18,854 nt of DNA, from the NCBI GenBank assembly GCA_031289625.1, contig JAITPB010000134.1, positions 1-18,854 on the forward strand, read 5' to 3'. This stretch comes from Clostridiales bacterium. GTDB lineage: Bacteria > Bacillota > Clostridia > Lachnospirales > WQUN01. A program made the translations under genes and the position numbers. A model generated the notes under the pieces. The model was not told where the DNA came from and searched no databases. It worked only from the letters and a program-made list of their open reading frames with translations. The stretch's first letter is position 1. Each line of letters starts with the position of its first letter. This document shows positions 1 through 6,399 of the stretch, one piece after another.

Positions 1-2
1 GC

Positions 3-467
3 ACAAACAAAGTATATCGCCGCGGCGGCGCGTACCAATTGCAGACGCCGGAGAGCATAACGCCGCTGGATCTTGATTCTGTCAGCGCGGAAACGGATGA
101 CCGCGCGAAAAAAATCGCGGACGCGGTCACGGAATTGGAAGAGATTGATAAAGCGTCTGTGGTTATCACCGGCAACACGGCCATTGTGGGCATTCAAACG
201 AAAGACAGCCAGAACGATTCCGGCTTGATCAAAACGAAAGAGCGTGTGGAAGCGAAAGTGAAATCCATCGATAAAGACGTCGATCATGTCGGCGTCACAG
301 CGGCGAACGATTTGGTCAAGCGCATCAGCCGCATGTCGGACGCAGGCAACAGCAAAAAATATCCGGGATACTCGCGGGAAGTACGGGACATCGCGGATCG
401 TCTCGCGCCACCCAGCCAATCCCACAAGTCGGAGTGGGAAAAAAACAGCGCGGCGGAAACAACCTAA
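3..467 (+). CDS. YhcN/YlaJ-type spore lipoprotein, 3' end (5' partial)
   Basis: The reading frame is open from the first bases of the window, so the true start and any lipoprotein signal lie upstream; the TTG at 39 is probably internal. The visible part carries the pattern of the sporulation lipoprotein family YhcN/YlaJ: a helix with AKKIADAVTELEEIDKASVV, the strand VVITGNTAIVGI, then a second conserved block with KTKERVEAKVKSIDKDV and a DHVGVTAANDL strand, ending in VKRISRM. Members are found in the forespore or spore coat and some affect germination or outgrowth; the molecular role is unsettled. The tail after about residue 120 is polar and low in conservation. The family call is by pattern recognition only and is fairly secure; the symbol is left blank because the N-terminus is missing. 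Confidence 0.75.
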   Translation, partial: TNKVYRRGGAYQLQTPESITPLDLDSVSAETDDRAKKIADAVTELEEIDKASVVITGNTAIVGIQTKDSQNDSGLIKTKERVEAKVKSIDKDVDHVGVTAANDLVKRISRMSDAGNSKKYPGYSREVRDIADRLAPPSQSHKSEWEKNSAAETT

Positions 468-488
468 AAATAAAAAAAATAGCGCGTG

Positions 489-517
489 TTGACGGCCGCC
501 GCGCCGCGCGCTATAGT
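489..517 (+). promoter_or_regulatory. sigma-A-type promoter for the hydratase gene
   Basis: TTGACG (489-494) and TATAGT (512-517) are separated by 17 bp, each one base from the consensus. The spacer is entirely G and C. An 8-bp inverted repeat (479-486 with 507-514, ATAGCGCG/CGCGCTAT) brackets the -35 box and overlaps the -10 box, so it could be an operator. Transcription would start near 524 and give a leader of about 84 nt before the hydratase start codon. Confidence 0.6.
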
Positions 518-532
518 TATAGCGTGAAACTG

Positions 533-589
533 TATTGAAGCTTCAATCAAATATTGAAACTCCAATCAAATATTGAAGCTCCAATCAAA
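533..589 (+). repeat. three tandem 19-bp repeats in the hydratase leader
   Basis: Three head-to-tail copies of TATTGAAGCTCCAATCAAA (533-551, 552-570, 571-589). Copy 1 differs from copy 3 at one base and copy 2 differs at one base. They end four bases before the AGAGGAGG ribosome binding site. Each copy contains TTGAAGCTTCAA-like dyad symmetry (perfect in copy 1, 536-547), so the transcript could form small alternative hairpins just upstream of the ribosome binding site. Confidence 0.9.
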
Positions 590-607
590 AACAGAGGAGG
601 CGTTTTT

Positions 608-2923
608 TTGATCCAATTGTATCCGACAGGCGTTTATCTGCGCAGCCAAACGGAAATCCTGCCGGAAGGTCCGGATACCGCCGGTTTTTCCCGGGAAGAG
701 GCGCGGAAAAACACCATCGCGTATTCCATTTTGGAAAAGCATACAGCGTCCGCAGCTTCAAATCGCATGGCGAAACTAAACATTCGGTTTGATTGTTTGG
801 CTTCCCATGACATTACATATGTAAATATCATTCAAACGGCGCGGGCCAGCGGGCTTACGCGCTTTCCCGTCCCGTATGTCCTCACGAACTGTCATAACAG
901 CCTGTGCGCTGTCGGCGGGACCATCAACGAAGACGATCATCTTTTCGGGCTGACGGCCGCGCAAAAATACGGCGGCGTGTATGTACCGGCGCATTTGGCG
1001 GTCATTCATCAGTACATGCGGGAAATGATGAGCGGCGGCGGCAAAATGATCCTGGGTTCGGACAGTCATACCCGGTACGGAAGCCTGGGCGCGATGGGCG
1101 TCGGCGAAGGCGGCGGCGAACTTGTGAAACAGCTTCTGGGGCAGACATACGATCTGCCGATGCCGGAAGTCGTGGGTGTGTATCTGACAGGCAAGCCCCG
1201 GGACGGCGTCGGCCCGCAGGACGTGGCGCTGGCGATGATCAAAGCCGTCTTTGAAAATGGATTTGTCAAAAACAAAGTCATGGAGTTTGTCGGCGGCGGC
1301 GTCGCTAGCCTGAACGTGGAATACCGCTGCGGCATTGATGTGATGACCACAGAGACCGCTTGCCTTTCTTCCATATGGCGGACGGACGATCGGGTCAAAG
1401 AGTTTTATGACGCGCATGGCCGCCCGGAAGATTTCCGTGCGCTGTCTCCCGGCGATCTGGCCTATTATGACGCCTTCATGAAAGTGGATCTCTCCGCTGT
1501 GGAGCCGATGATCGCGCTTCCATTTCATCCCAGCAATGTATATTCCATCCGTGAACTGAACGAGAACCTCAAAGATATACTGCGCACGGTGGAAACACAA
1601 AACGCCGCGATCCCCAATAGCGCTGTCCGTTTTTCTTTGCTGGATAAAGTGCGAGACGGAAAACTGTACGCCGATCAGGGCGTTATCGCGGGCTGTGCGG
1701 GCGGGACATGGGACAACATATGCGCCGCCGCGGATATGTTAGCGGGCCAATCCATCGGAAACGGCGTTTTTTCGCTGAGCGTTTATCCGGCCAGCCAGCC
1801 GGGTTTTCTGTCGCTGATGGAAAACGGAAGTATCGCCGCGCTGATGACAGCAGGGGCCACAATTCACTCCGCTTTCTGCGGCCCCTGCTTCGGCGCGGGG
1901 GACGTCCCGGCCAACAACGGCTTTTCCGTCCGGCATACGACGCGCAACTTTCCCAGTCGCGAAGGCGCGAAACCCGCGCTGGGGCAGATCGCCTCCGTGG
2001 CTTTAATGGACGCCCGTTCCGTAGCGGCCACGGCGGCCAACGGCGGCGCGATCACGGCGGCCAACGAACTGCCGCTTTTTGCCAAAACTGCCCCTGTGTA
2101 TTCTTTTCATCGGGAAATTTATGACAAGCGCGTGTACAATGGTTATAACCGCCCTGATTCCTCCGTTGAAATCCAGATGGGCCCCAATATTACGGACTGG
2201 CCTGACATGCCCGCTCTGGCAGAGCATCTGCTGCTGCAAGTTGTTTCTTTTATTACAGATCCTGTCACGACGACAGACGAGCTGATTCCCTCCGGGGATA
2301 CATCTTCTTATCGATCGAACCCTCTGGCCTTGGCGGAGTTTACACTGTCCCGCAAAGATCCTGGCTATGTAGCGCGCGCGAAAGCCGTGCGAGGCGTCGA
2401 TCACCCGGGCGATCACCCGGACAATCGTCTGGACAATCGTCCAGACAATCGTCTGTGGGAAAAAAAATTCGAGACGATTTTACGCGAGGCGCGCGCCTGG
2501 CCATTATCCGTCGAATTATCTTCCGTGGGACTGGGCAGCGTAATATACGCCAAAAAGCCAGGCGACGGCTCCGCCCGTGAGCAAGCGGCTTCCTGTCAGC
2601 GGGTGCTGGGCGGATGGGCCAATATTGCGGAAGAATACGCCACCAAACGCTATCGTTCCAACCTGATGAACTGGGGGCTGCTTCCATTTTTGTATGAGGG
2701 TCATCCGCCTTTCGGTCTGCTGGACTGGATATTTATTCCGCATATCCGTGAAGTGGTGCGGAACAGGGCGGAAACCGCGCAGGCTTTTATTGTCAGAGAC
2801 CATCTGGAGGAAATCACTTTGAGACTTGGCGCCATCACGGAGGACGAAGCCCGGATTCTTTTGGCGGGCTGTTTAATGAACGACTTTGGCCATGCGCAGG
2901 TGGATAAAACTTCAAATGGATAA
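608..2923 (+). CDS. aconitase-superfamily hydratase (YbhJ type)
   Basis: This is a 771-aa protein of the aconitase superfamily, iron-sulfur enzymes that move a hydroxyl group on tri- or dicarboxylic acids. The likely start is TTG 608, seven bases after a strong AGGAGG (595-600); an upstream TTG at 554 lies inside the 19-bp repeats and is unlikely. The three cluster ligands are in place: Cys363 in AGCAGGTWDN, and Cys424 and Cys427 in FCGPCFGAGD, spaced as in aconitase. The substrate loop GSDSHTRYG starts at about residue 151. The C-terminal swivel domain shows YRSNLMNWGLLPF. The first-ligand context (GCAGGTWD rather than SCTNS) fits the YbhJ-type 'putative hydratase' branch, whose substrate is not known. 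No isopropylmalate or citrate pathway gene is adjacent. Residues 598-617 are a repetitive in-frame insert described separately. Family is certain; the exact reaction is not. Confidence 0.9.
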   Translation: MIQLYPTGVYLRSQTEILPEGPDTAGFSREEARKNTIAYSILEKHTASAASNRMAKLNIRFDCLASHDITYVNIIQTARASGLTRFPVPYVLTNCHNSLCAVGGTINEDDHLFGLTAAQKYGGVYVPAHLAVIHQYMREMMSGGGKMILGSDSHTRYGSLGAMGVGEGGGELVKQLLGQTYDLPMPEVVGVYLTGKPRDGVGPQDVALAMIKAVFENGFVKNKVMEFVGGGVASLNVEYRCGIDVMTTETACLSSIWRTDDRVKEFYDAHGRPEDFRALSPGDLAYYDAFMKVDLSAVEPMIALPFHPSNVYSIRELNENLKDILRTVETQNAAIPNSAVRFSLLDKVRDGKLYADQGVIAGCAGGTWDNICAAADMLAGQSIGNGVFSLSVYPASQPGFLSLMENGSIAALMTAGATIHSAFCGPCFGAGDVPANNGFSVRHTTRNFPSREGAKPALGQIASVALMDARSVAATAANGGAITAANELPLFAKTAPVYSFHREIYDKRVYNGYNRPDSSVEIQMGPNITDWPDMPALAEHLLLQVVSFITDPVTTTDELIPSGDTSSYRSNPLALAEFTLSRKDPGYVARAKAVRGVDHPGDHPDNRLDNRPDNRLWEKKFETILREARAWPLSVELSSVGLGSVIYAKKPGDGSAREQAASCQRVLGGWANIAEEYATKRYRSNLMNWGLLPFLYEGHPPFGLLDWIFIPHIREVVRNRAETAQAFIVRDHLEEITLRLGAITEDEARILLAGCLMNDFGHAQVDKTSNG
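2399..2458 (+). repeat. in-frame 12-bp repeat insert in the hydratase
   Basis: Five 12-bp units encode DHPG, DHPD, NRLD, NRPD and NRLW (residues 598-617), in the linker before the C-terminal swivel domain. Units three and four form a perfect inverted repeat, GTCTGGAC (2427-2434), AATC, GTCCAGAC (2439-2446). The stretch 2432-2455 matches 20 of 24 bases with 7023-7046 in the MoxR gene. Confidence 0.9.
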
Positions 2924-2961
2924 AATCTTAATGGATAAAATCTTAATGGATAAAATCTTTT
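2901..2961 (+). repeat. four tandem ~15-bp repeats across a gene junction
   Basis: Copies of TGGATAAAATCTTAA occur at 2917-2931, 2932-2946 and 2947-2961 (last bases TTTT), with a diverged 16-bp copy at 2901-2916. The hydratase stop codon (2921-2923) lies in the second copy, and three in-frame ATG codons for the next gene (2916, 2931, 2946) are created by the repeat joins. Confidence 0.9.
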
Positions 2962-3572
2962 TTGCCTGTGTGGCTGTCTTTTTTGGGCTTTCGTTCAGCT
3001 ACCGCCGCTGCGCGCTGGACGAGTGGGACGCGTATCTTTTGCGGGCCGCCATGGCGTGTACTGTGGCGGCGGATTTTTGTATGCTGATTTTATACGACAA
3101 TCCAGCTGGACTCGTTTGTTTTTGCGCCGCGCAGACGCTCTATCATTTTCGCTTTGTCAGGGCTGGGCGGCGCGCGGCCCTTTTTTCGGATCAAACTTCT
3201 CAAGTTCAAACTTCTCAAATTTTTAAAACTTTTCGTGTTTTTCTGTTTCAGGCCGCGGCGTGCTTCGCCGCCTTGCTGTTTTGGCCGGACTGGACGCGCA
3301 AACTGGCAGTCTGCTACGCGGTTTGCCTTCTCTGCGCCGTCAGCGCCGCTCTGATTGGCGCAAAAAAATATCCGCGGCCAAACCGGCTGATTTTGTCTGC
3401 GGGTATGACGCTTTTTCTCCTGTGCGATATTCATGTGGGGCTGTATCATTGGCCCAATCTGTCCTTAAAAGCGCGCGCGGTGTATCAGATTTTGATCTGG
3501 GTTTTCTATCTGCCGTCACAGCTGCTTCTTGCGTTCAGCGCGAAAAATTTTTCCGCGCGCGGCTGGCGTTGA
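2916..3572 (+). CDS. polytopic membrane protein of unknown function
   Basis: I do not recognise a named family with confidence. The protein (218 aa from ATG 2916) is hydrophobic, with about seven predicted membrane segments near residues 14-28, 40-60, 62-80, 105-124, 129-148, 156-175 and 188-208. The end holds the most conserved-looking part, LFLLCDIHVGLYH and IWVFYLPSQLLLAFS, a pattern I associate with uncharacterised clostridial membrane proteins; a distant YhhN-like fold is possible but not shown. The start is ambiguous: ATG at 2916, 2931 and 2946 are each supplied by a 15-bp repeat giving MDKIL, MDKIL, MDKIF. The AGGTGG at 2898-2903 is 12 bases from ATG 2916. It overlaps the hydratase stop, so the two are probably translationally coupled. 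Residues 93-102 are a second tandem repeat (QTSQV QTSQI). Confidence 0.7.
   Translation: MDKILMDKILMDKIFFACVAVFFGLSFSYRRCALDEWDAYLLRAAMACTVAADFCMLILYDNPAGLVCFCAAQTLYHFRFVRAGRRAALFSDQTSQVQTSQIFKTFRVFLFQAAACFAALLFWPDWTRKLAVCYAVCLLCAVSAALIGAKKYPRPNRLILSAGMTLFLLCDIHVGLYHWPNLSLKARAVYQILIWVFYLPSQLLLAFSAKNFSARGWR
3192..3221 (+). repeat. in-frame 15-bp tandem duplication
   Basis: CAAACTTCTCAAGTT (3192-3206) is followed directly by CAAACTTCTCAAATT (3207-3221), one mismatch. It encodes QTSQV QTSQI in a loop between predicted membrane segments of the membrane protein. Confidence 0.9.
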
Positions 3573-3595
3573 TTTGCCAATAAATTTGCCAATAA
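3572..3595 (+). repeat. 12-bp tandem duplication after the stop codon
   Basis: Two perfect copies of ATTTGCCAATAA (3572-3583 and 3584-3595) plus a partial ATT third copy. The first base overlaps the membrane-protein stop codon; the array ends five bases before the tRNA promoter -35 box. Confidence 0.9.
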
Positions 3596-3600
3596 ATTAC

Positions 3601-3629
3601 TTGACGTGCGCGCCGCGCCGCGGTAAGAT
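3601..3629 (+). promoter_or_regulatory. promoter of tRNA-Leu and downstream genes
   Basis: TTGACG (3601-3606), a 17-bp spacer that is G/C in 16 of 17 positions, and TAAGAT (3624-3629). Transcription would begin about three to five bases before the tRNA at 3640. The spacer shares the 11-mer GCCGCGCCGCG with the hydratase promoter spacer. Confidence 0.6.
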
Positions 3630-3639
3630 TCACATGTAA

Positions 3640-3719
3640 GCCCCTGTGGCGGAATTGGCAGACGCGGCAGATTTAGGTTCTGTTGGGAAACCGTGCGGGT
3701 TCGAGTCCTGCCGGGGGCA
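3640..3719 (+). tRNA. tRNA-Leu (anticodon UAG)
   Basis: The acceptor arm pairs GCCCCTG with CGGGGGC (one G-U pair), discriminator A at 3719, and no encoded CCA. The D arm starts GGCGGAATTGGCAGACGC, typical of leucine tRNA. The anticodon stem GCAGA/TCTGT holds the loop TTTAGGT, giving anticodon UAG, which reads CUN leucine codons. A variable arm of the TGGGAAACCG type and a T arm with GGTTCGAGTCC follow, as expected for a class II tRNA. The next gene begins 26 bases downstream with no clear terminator, so the tRNA may be cut out of a longer transcript. Confidence 0.95.
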
Positions 3720-3745
3720 TTTTGATCACCAAAGGCAGGTGCTGT

Positions 3746-4756
3746 ATGAACGAAAAACGCGTGTTGTATCTGAACGCAGCGGAACTCTTGGATAGGGTTT
3801 TTGAACTATACAAAGAATCTTTTTGGCAGCAACTGGGCATTACGCTGTCCGTGAACGTAATCGCAAGCGCCGTGTTCATGGCTGTCTTGTTTACGGCCTC
3901 TTTTTTGGCCGCGCTGTACATTCCTTCTATCACTTCTTTCTCCGGGAATGGCTTTTCAGCGGAGATGGCCCCTCTTTTCCTGGCGCTCATTTTACTCGCC
4001 GCCTTTCTCCTGTTTTTCATTGCGCTTTGGACAGTTTTCTACCAATCGGCCGGCATGATTGTCATACGCCAGGTTTTTTATCATCAAAAGCCCGATCTGG
4101 GGCTGGCGCTGAAAGGCGCGTTCCGTTCCTTGCCGCGTTTGGCAACGCTTGTCGCCGCCGGTTTTATCATTTCGATTCCTTTTTTCGGTTTGATCGGAGC
4201 CAGCGTGTATGCGTGGGCGCGATTTTTCATCAGCGGCGGCTGGCTGGAAACCGCTGAAACGATCTTGCTTTCGCCCACTTATCTGTTTGTGTTCTCGGCG
4301 TTTCTGATCTTTGCGGCGCTCGTCAGCTTGATCGTGTACAATTATTTCACCTTGGCCATCCCTGTCACGCTTTTCAACCGCAAATATTTTTTCAGTGCAT
4401 TTGTGAATTCAACCCGCCTGATCAAAGGGCGCTTCTGGAAAATCGCCGGAATCCGCGTTGTTTTTGCCGGCGTCATTTACTATATCACAAACGGTTTAAC
4501 GCTCCTTTTTTATCTTTTGGCGTGGATGTTTCCCTCCGCTGTCTATTTGGCCGCTTCCGCCAGCATCCTGCAAATCACGCTCAGCATGGCGCTAAGTACG
4601 CTCACCGCGCCGCTGGGCTCCATCCTGACCGCCCTGCTGTACTTCAATCAGAAAGTGGAAAAAGAAGGGCTCGACATCGACTATGGGCTGGCCTTGGCGG
4701 AGCAGCAGCTCATTGAGCAAACGCTCGTCGAGCAAGCGCTCGCGGAGCGAGGGTGA
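3746..4756 (+). CDS. polytopic membrane protein, GDPD-membrane-domain-like
   Basis: A 336-aa integral membrane protein with about six membrane segments near residues 31-58, 77-99, 131-158, 179-207, 233-262 and 274-300. The amphipathic N-terminus with FELYKESFWQQLG, the internal second repeat half (FVNSTRLIKGRFWKI), and the end LLYFNQKVEKEGLDID match the membrane domain often named after glycerophosphoryl diester phosphodiesterases (DUF975/DUF7847-like). No catalytic phosphodiesterase part is present. Start ATG 3746 is chosen because the frame upstream is tRNA sequence; the site AGGCAGGTG is modest. It is the first protein gene of the MoxR/DUF58 cluster, and such proteins are regular members of this cluster. 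The C-terminal 17 residues are a 5-residue tandem repeat. Confidence 0.75.
   Translation: MNEKRVLYLNAAELLDRVFELYKESFWQQLGITLSVNVIASAVFMAVLFTASFLAALYIPSITSFSGNGFSAEMAPLFLALILLAAFLLFFIALWTVFYQSAGMIVIRQVFYHQKPDLGLALKGAFRSLPRLATLVAAGFIISIPFFGLIGASVYAWARFFISGGWLETAETILLSPTYLFVFSAFLIFAALVSLIVYNYFTLAIPVTLFNRKYFFSAFVNSTRLIKGRFWKIAGIRVVFAGVIYYITNGLTLLFYLLAWMFPSAVYLAASASILQITLSMALSTLTAPLGSILTALLYFNQKVEKEGLDIDYGLALAEQQLIEQTLVEQALAERG
4700..4748 (+). repeat. 15-bp repeats at the 3' end of the membrane protein gene
   Basis: Three units (4700-4714, 4715-4729, 4730-4744) plus the start of a fourth encode EQQLI, EQTLV, EQALA, ER. Each unit begins with GAGC-4 bases-GCTC, so every unit is itself a small palindrome. 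The array ends a few bases before the stop codon and forms part of the region leading into the next ribosome binding site. Confidence 0.85.
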
Positions 4757-4760
4757 CGCG

Positions 4761-5405
4761 GTGAACAGCTTCGACGGGGCGATGGGGGAAGTCTTAAAGC
4801 GGAGCCGGTATAACAACCTGACTGGCCGGTATGTGGACTGGAAAGCCAAATTGTTTCAAATGCTGCGGGATATCCTGCAATGGATTTTTGAGCGTCTGCG
4901 TCTGCCCATGCCGGAGTTTACCGGCAGCAACGCGGATACACTGGTCAATGTGTTTGTTCTTACGTCCCTCGCGATCGGTTTGCTGATTCTGGGCGTGATT
5001 CTGTTTACCGCCATCCGGCGGTTCCGCGCAAAGCGATCTGGCTGGCGAGACGCCCTTCAAGGCTTTTCGCCGGACATGACTGCCGAGGATTTACTGCGGA
5101 TGGGCGCTTCCCTGGCCGCGGAAGGCAGCCTCCGCGAGGCTGTCCGCTGCGGCTTTGCGGCCATTCTGCTGTCTTTGGACAGCCGGGATATCATACGGAT
5201 CGGTTTTTCTAAAACCAACAGTCAGCTCAGCCGTGAGTTAAAAGCCAGCGCGCCCGAATACGCGCCGGATTTTGATCAAGCGGCAGAAATTTTTAATTTG
5301 GCCTGGTTCGGCCATAAAGACGTCGGCCGCGAACGGTTTCAAATGTTTTGGGAGCGTGCGGCTGGATTGATCAGGCGGGTGGAAGCTTTTGAAGTCCAAG
5401 AATAA
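4761..5405 (+). CDS. DUF4129 domain membrane protein
   Basis: A 214-aa protein with one membrane segment (about residues 59-86) followed by a cytoplasmic DUF4129 domain: a helical region with LREAVRCGFAAILLSLDSRD, then SKTNSQLSRELK, and the FNLAWFGHKDVGRERFQMF end motif. In other genomes DUF4129 is found alone or at the C-terminus of transglutaminase-like proteins next to MoxR and DUF58; here no transglutaminase part is present. Start GTG 4761 lies four bases after the preceding stop, with GAGGG at 4749-4753 at good spacing; the upstream serine/arginine-rich extension is an out-of-frame reading of the repeat. The function is unknown; position suggests a structural or regulatory subunit of the envelope complex. 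Confidence 0.85.
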   Translation: MNSFDGAMGEVLKRSRYNNLTGRYVDWKAKLFQMLRDILQWIFERLRLPMPEFTGSNADTLVNVFVLTSLAIGLLILGVILFTAIRRFRAKRSGWRDALQGFSPDMTAEDLLRMGASLAAEGSLREAVRCGFAAILLSLDSRDIIRIGFSKTNSQLSRELKASAPEYAPDFDQAAEIFNLAWFGHKDVGRERFQMFWERAAGLIRRVEAFEVQE

Positions 5406-6399
5406 GATCAGGCTCATCATCGGCTGCGCTGTTTTGTTCTTTCTCTCGCTGTTCATCCGGAATCTGGCTGATTCGGACGCCGGGCCGGATTATACGGTTT
5501 TCAGCGCGGGCCAGCGGGGCGCCAGCCTTTTGTTCGACACGCTGCGTCAGCTGCGTTACCCTGTTTACGCGGGCTATACGCCGATTGACGAAAATGCGGG
5601 CATTAACGACGTTTATATTTTGATTGAGCCGGATGAAACTTTTTTCCGCGCCGAAGTGTATGACGCGCTGAATTGGGTGCGCCGGGGCGGCTGCATGATT
5701 TTTTTGGAAGATCGTTTCCGTTTGCCAGAAGGCTATCTTCGCGACGCGAAAGCCGCCGCTTCTTATGAAGATTTTACCGTTTATCAGCTGGGGCTGGGGG
5801 AAATCGTCATAGCGGGATCGGAACGGATTTTAAATGAGCGCCTCATGAATGACAGCGCGGCGGGTCAAATCGTGGCCGGATTCCTAAACAGTTGGGGAGG
5901 AAACCGGATTTATTTCGGTGAATACATTCACGGGTACCGGAACGCGCGCGATCAATGGCCCGCCTCTTTGAGAATTTTCGCCTTGCAGATCGCCCTCGCT
6001 GCCGCCGCGCTGATTTGGTTCCTGGGCAAACGGCTCGGCAGGCCGATACCTTATTATGAAGAAATTGAGCGGGACGAAAACGAATATTGTAAGGCGCTGG
6101 CAAACCTGTACCGCGTGGCGGGCCAGGGGAACGCGGCGCTGGACGGCTATTATCAGGATTTTGTACGGAAATGCGCGCGCGCTTTTCATGTGGACGCGCG
6201 ATATGCCGAAGAAAATCTTACGGCTCTTTGGCGGGAAAACAAATTGCCCCACCCGGAACGCTTGGCGGAAATTCAAAACGCGGCGCAGGCGGAGCGTTTC
6301 AACACGCGCCGGTCTTTTCAAAAAAAACAGCTTCTGCGGCGGCTGCGGGATATTCAGGAAATGGAAACGATTGTGCGAAGGAGCAGCTTATGGCGATAG
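5389..6399 (+). CDS. DUF4350 membrane protein
   Basis: A 336-aa protein with an N-terminal membrane anchor (about residues 8-23), an extracytoplasmic domain, and a second membrane segment (about 194-213) followed by a cytoplasmic helical tail. The outer domain shows the DUF4350 pattern: DYTVFSAGQRGASLLFDTLR near the start, VYILIEPDE, a GGCMIFLED strand and IYFGEYIHGYR before the second membrane helix, a fold related to glutamine-amidotransferase-like domains without visible catalytic residues. The TTG start at 5389 overlaps the DUF4129 gene by 17 bases and has GGGTGG six bases upstream. DUF4350 proteins regularly accompany MoxR, DUF58 and DUF4129 genes. The reaction, if any, is unknown. Confidence 0.85.
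   Translation: MKSKNKIRLIIGCAVLFFLSLFIRNLADSDAGPDYTVFSAGQRGASLLFDTLRQLRYPVYAGYTPIDENAGINDVYILIEPDETFFRAEVYDALNWVRRGGCMIFLEDRFRLPEGYLRDAKAAASYEDFTVYQLGLGEIVIAGSERILNERLMNDSAAGQIVAGFLNSWGGNRIYFGEYIHGYRNARDQWPASLRIFALQIALAAAALIWFLGKRLGRPIPYYEEIERDENEYCKALANLYRVAGQGNAALDGYYQDFVRKCARAFHVDARYAEENLTALWRENKLPHPERLAEIQNAAQAERFNTRRSFQKKQLLRRLRDIQEMETIVRRSSLWR

Noticed and set aside
479..514. Hairpin with an adjacent A-run, as a - strand terminator
   Set aside because: The T-run exists only on the - strand, where no gene ends; the dyad overlaps a good + strand promoter, so an operator or chance is more likely.
533..589. CRISPR-like or phage attachment array
   Set aside because: The units abut with no spacers and no cas or integrase genes are near; this is a plain tandem repeat.
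776..1600. A 274-codon open frame on the - strand
   Set aside because: It lies wholly inside the hydratase gene, shows His/Arg-rich shadow composition and matches no family pattern.
3640..3719. tRNA gene as an integration site for a mobile element
   Set aside because: No duplicated tRNA 3' end, integrase or foreign gene block is visible downstream; a common conserved gene cluster follows.
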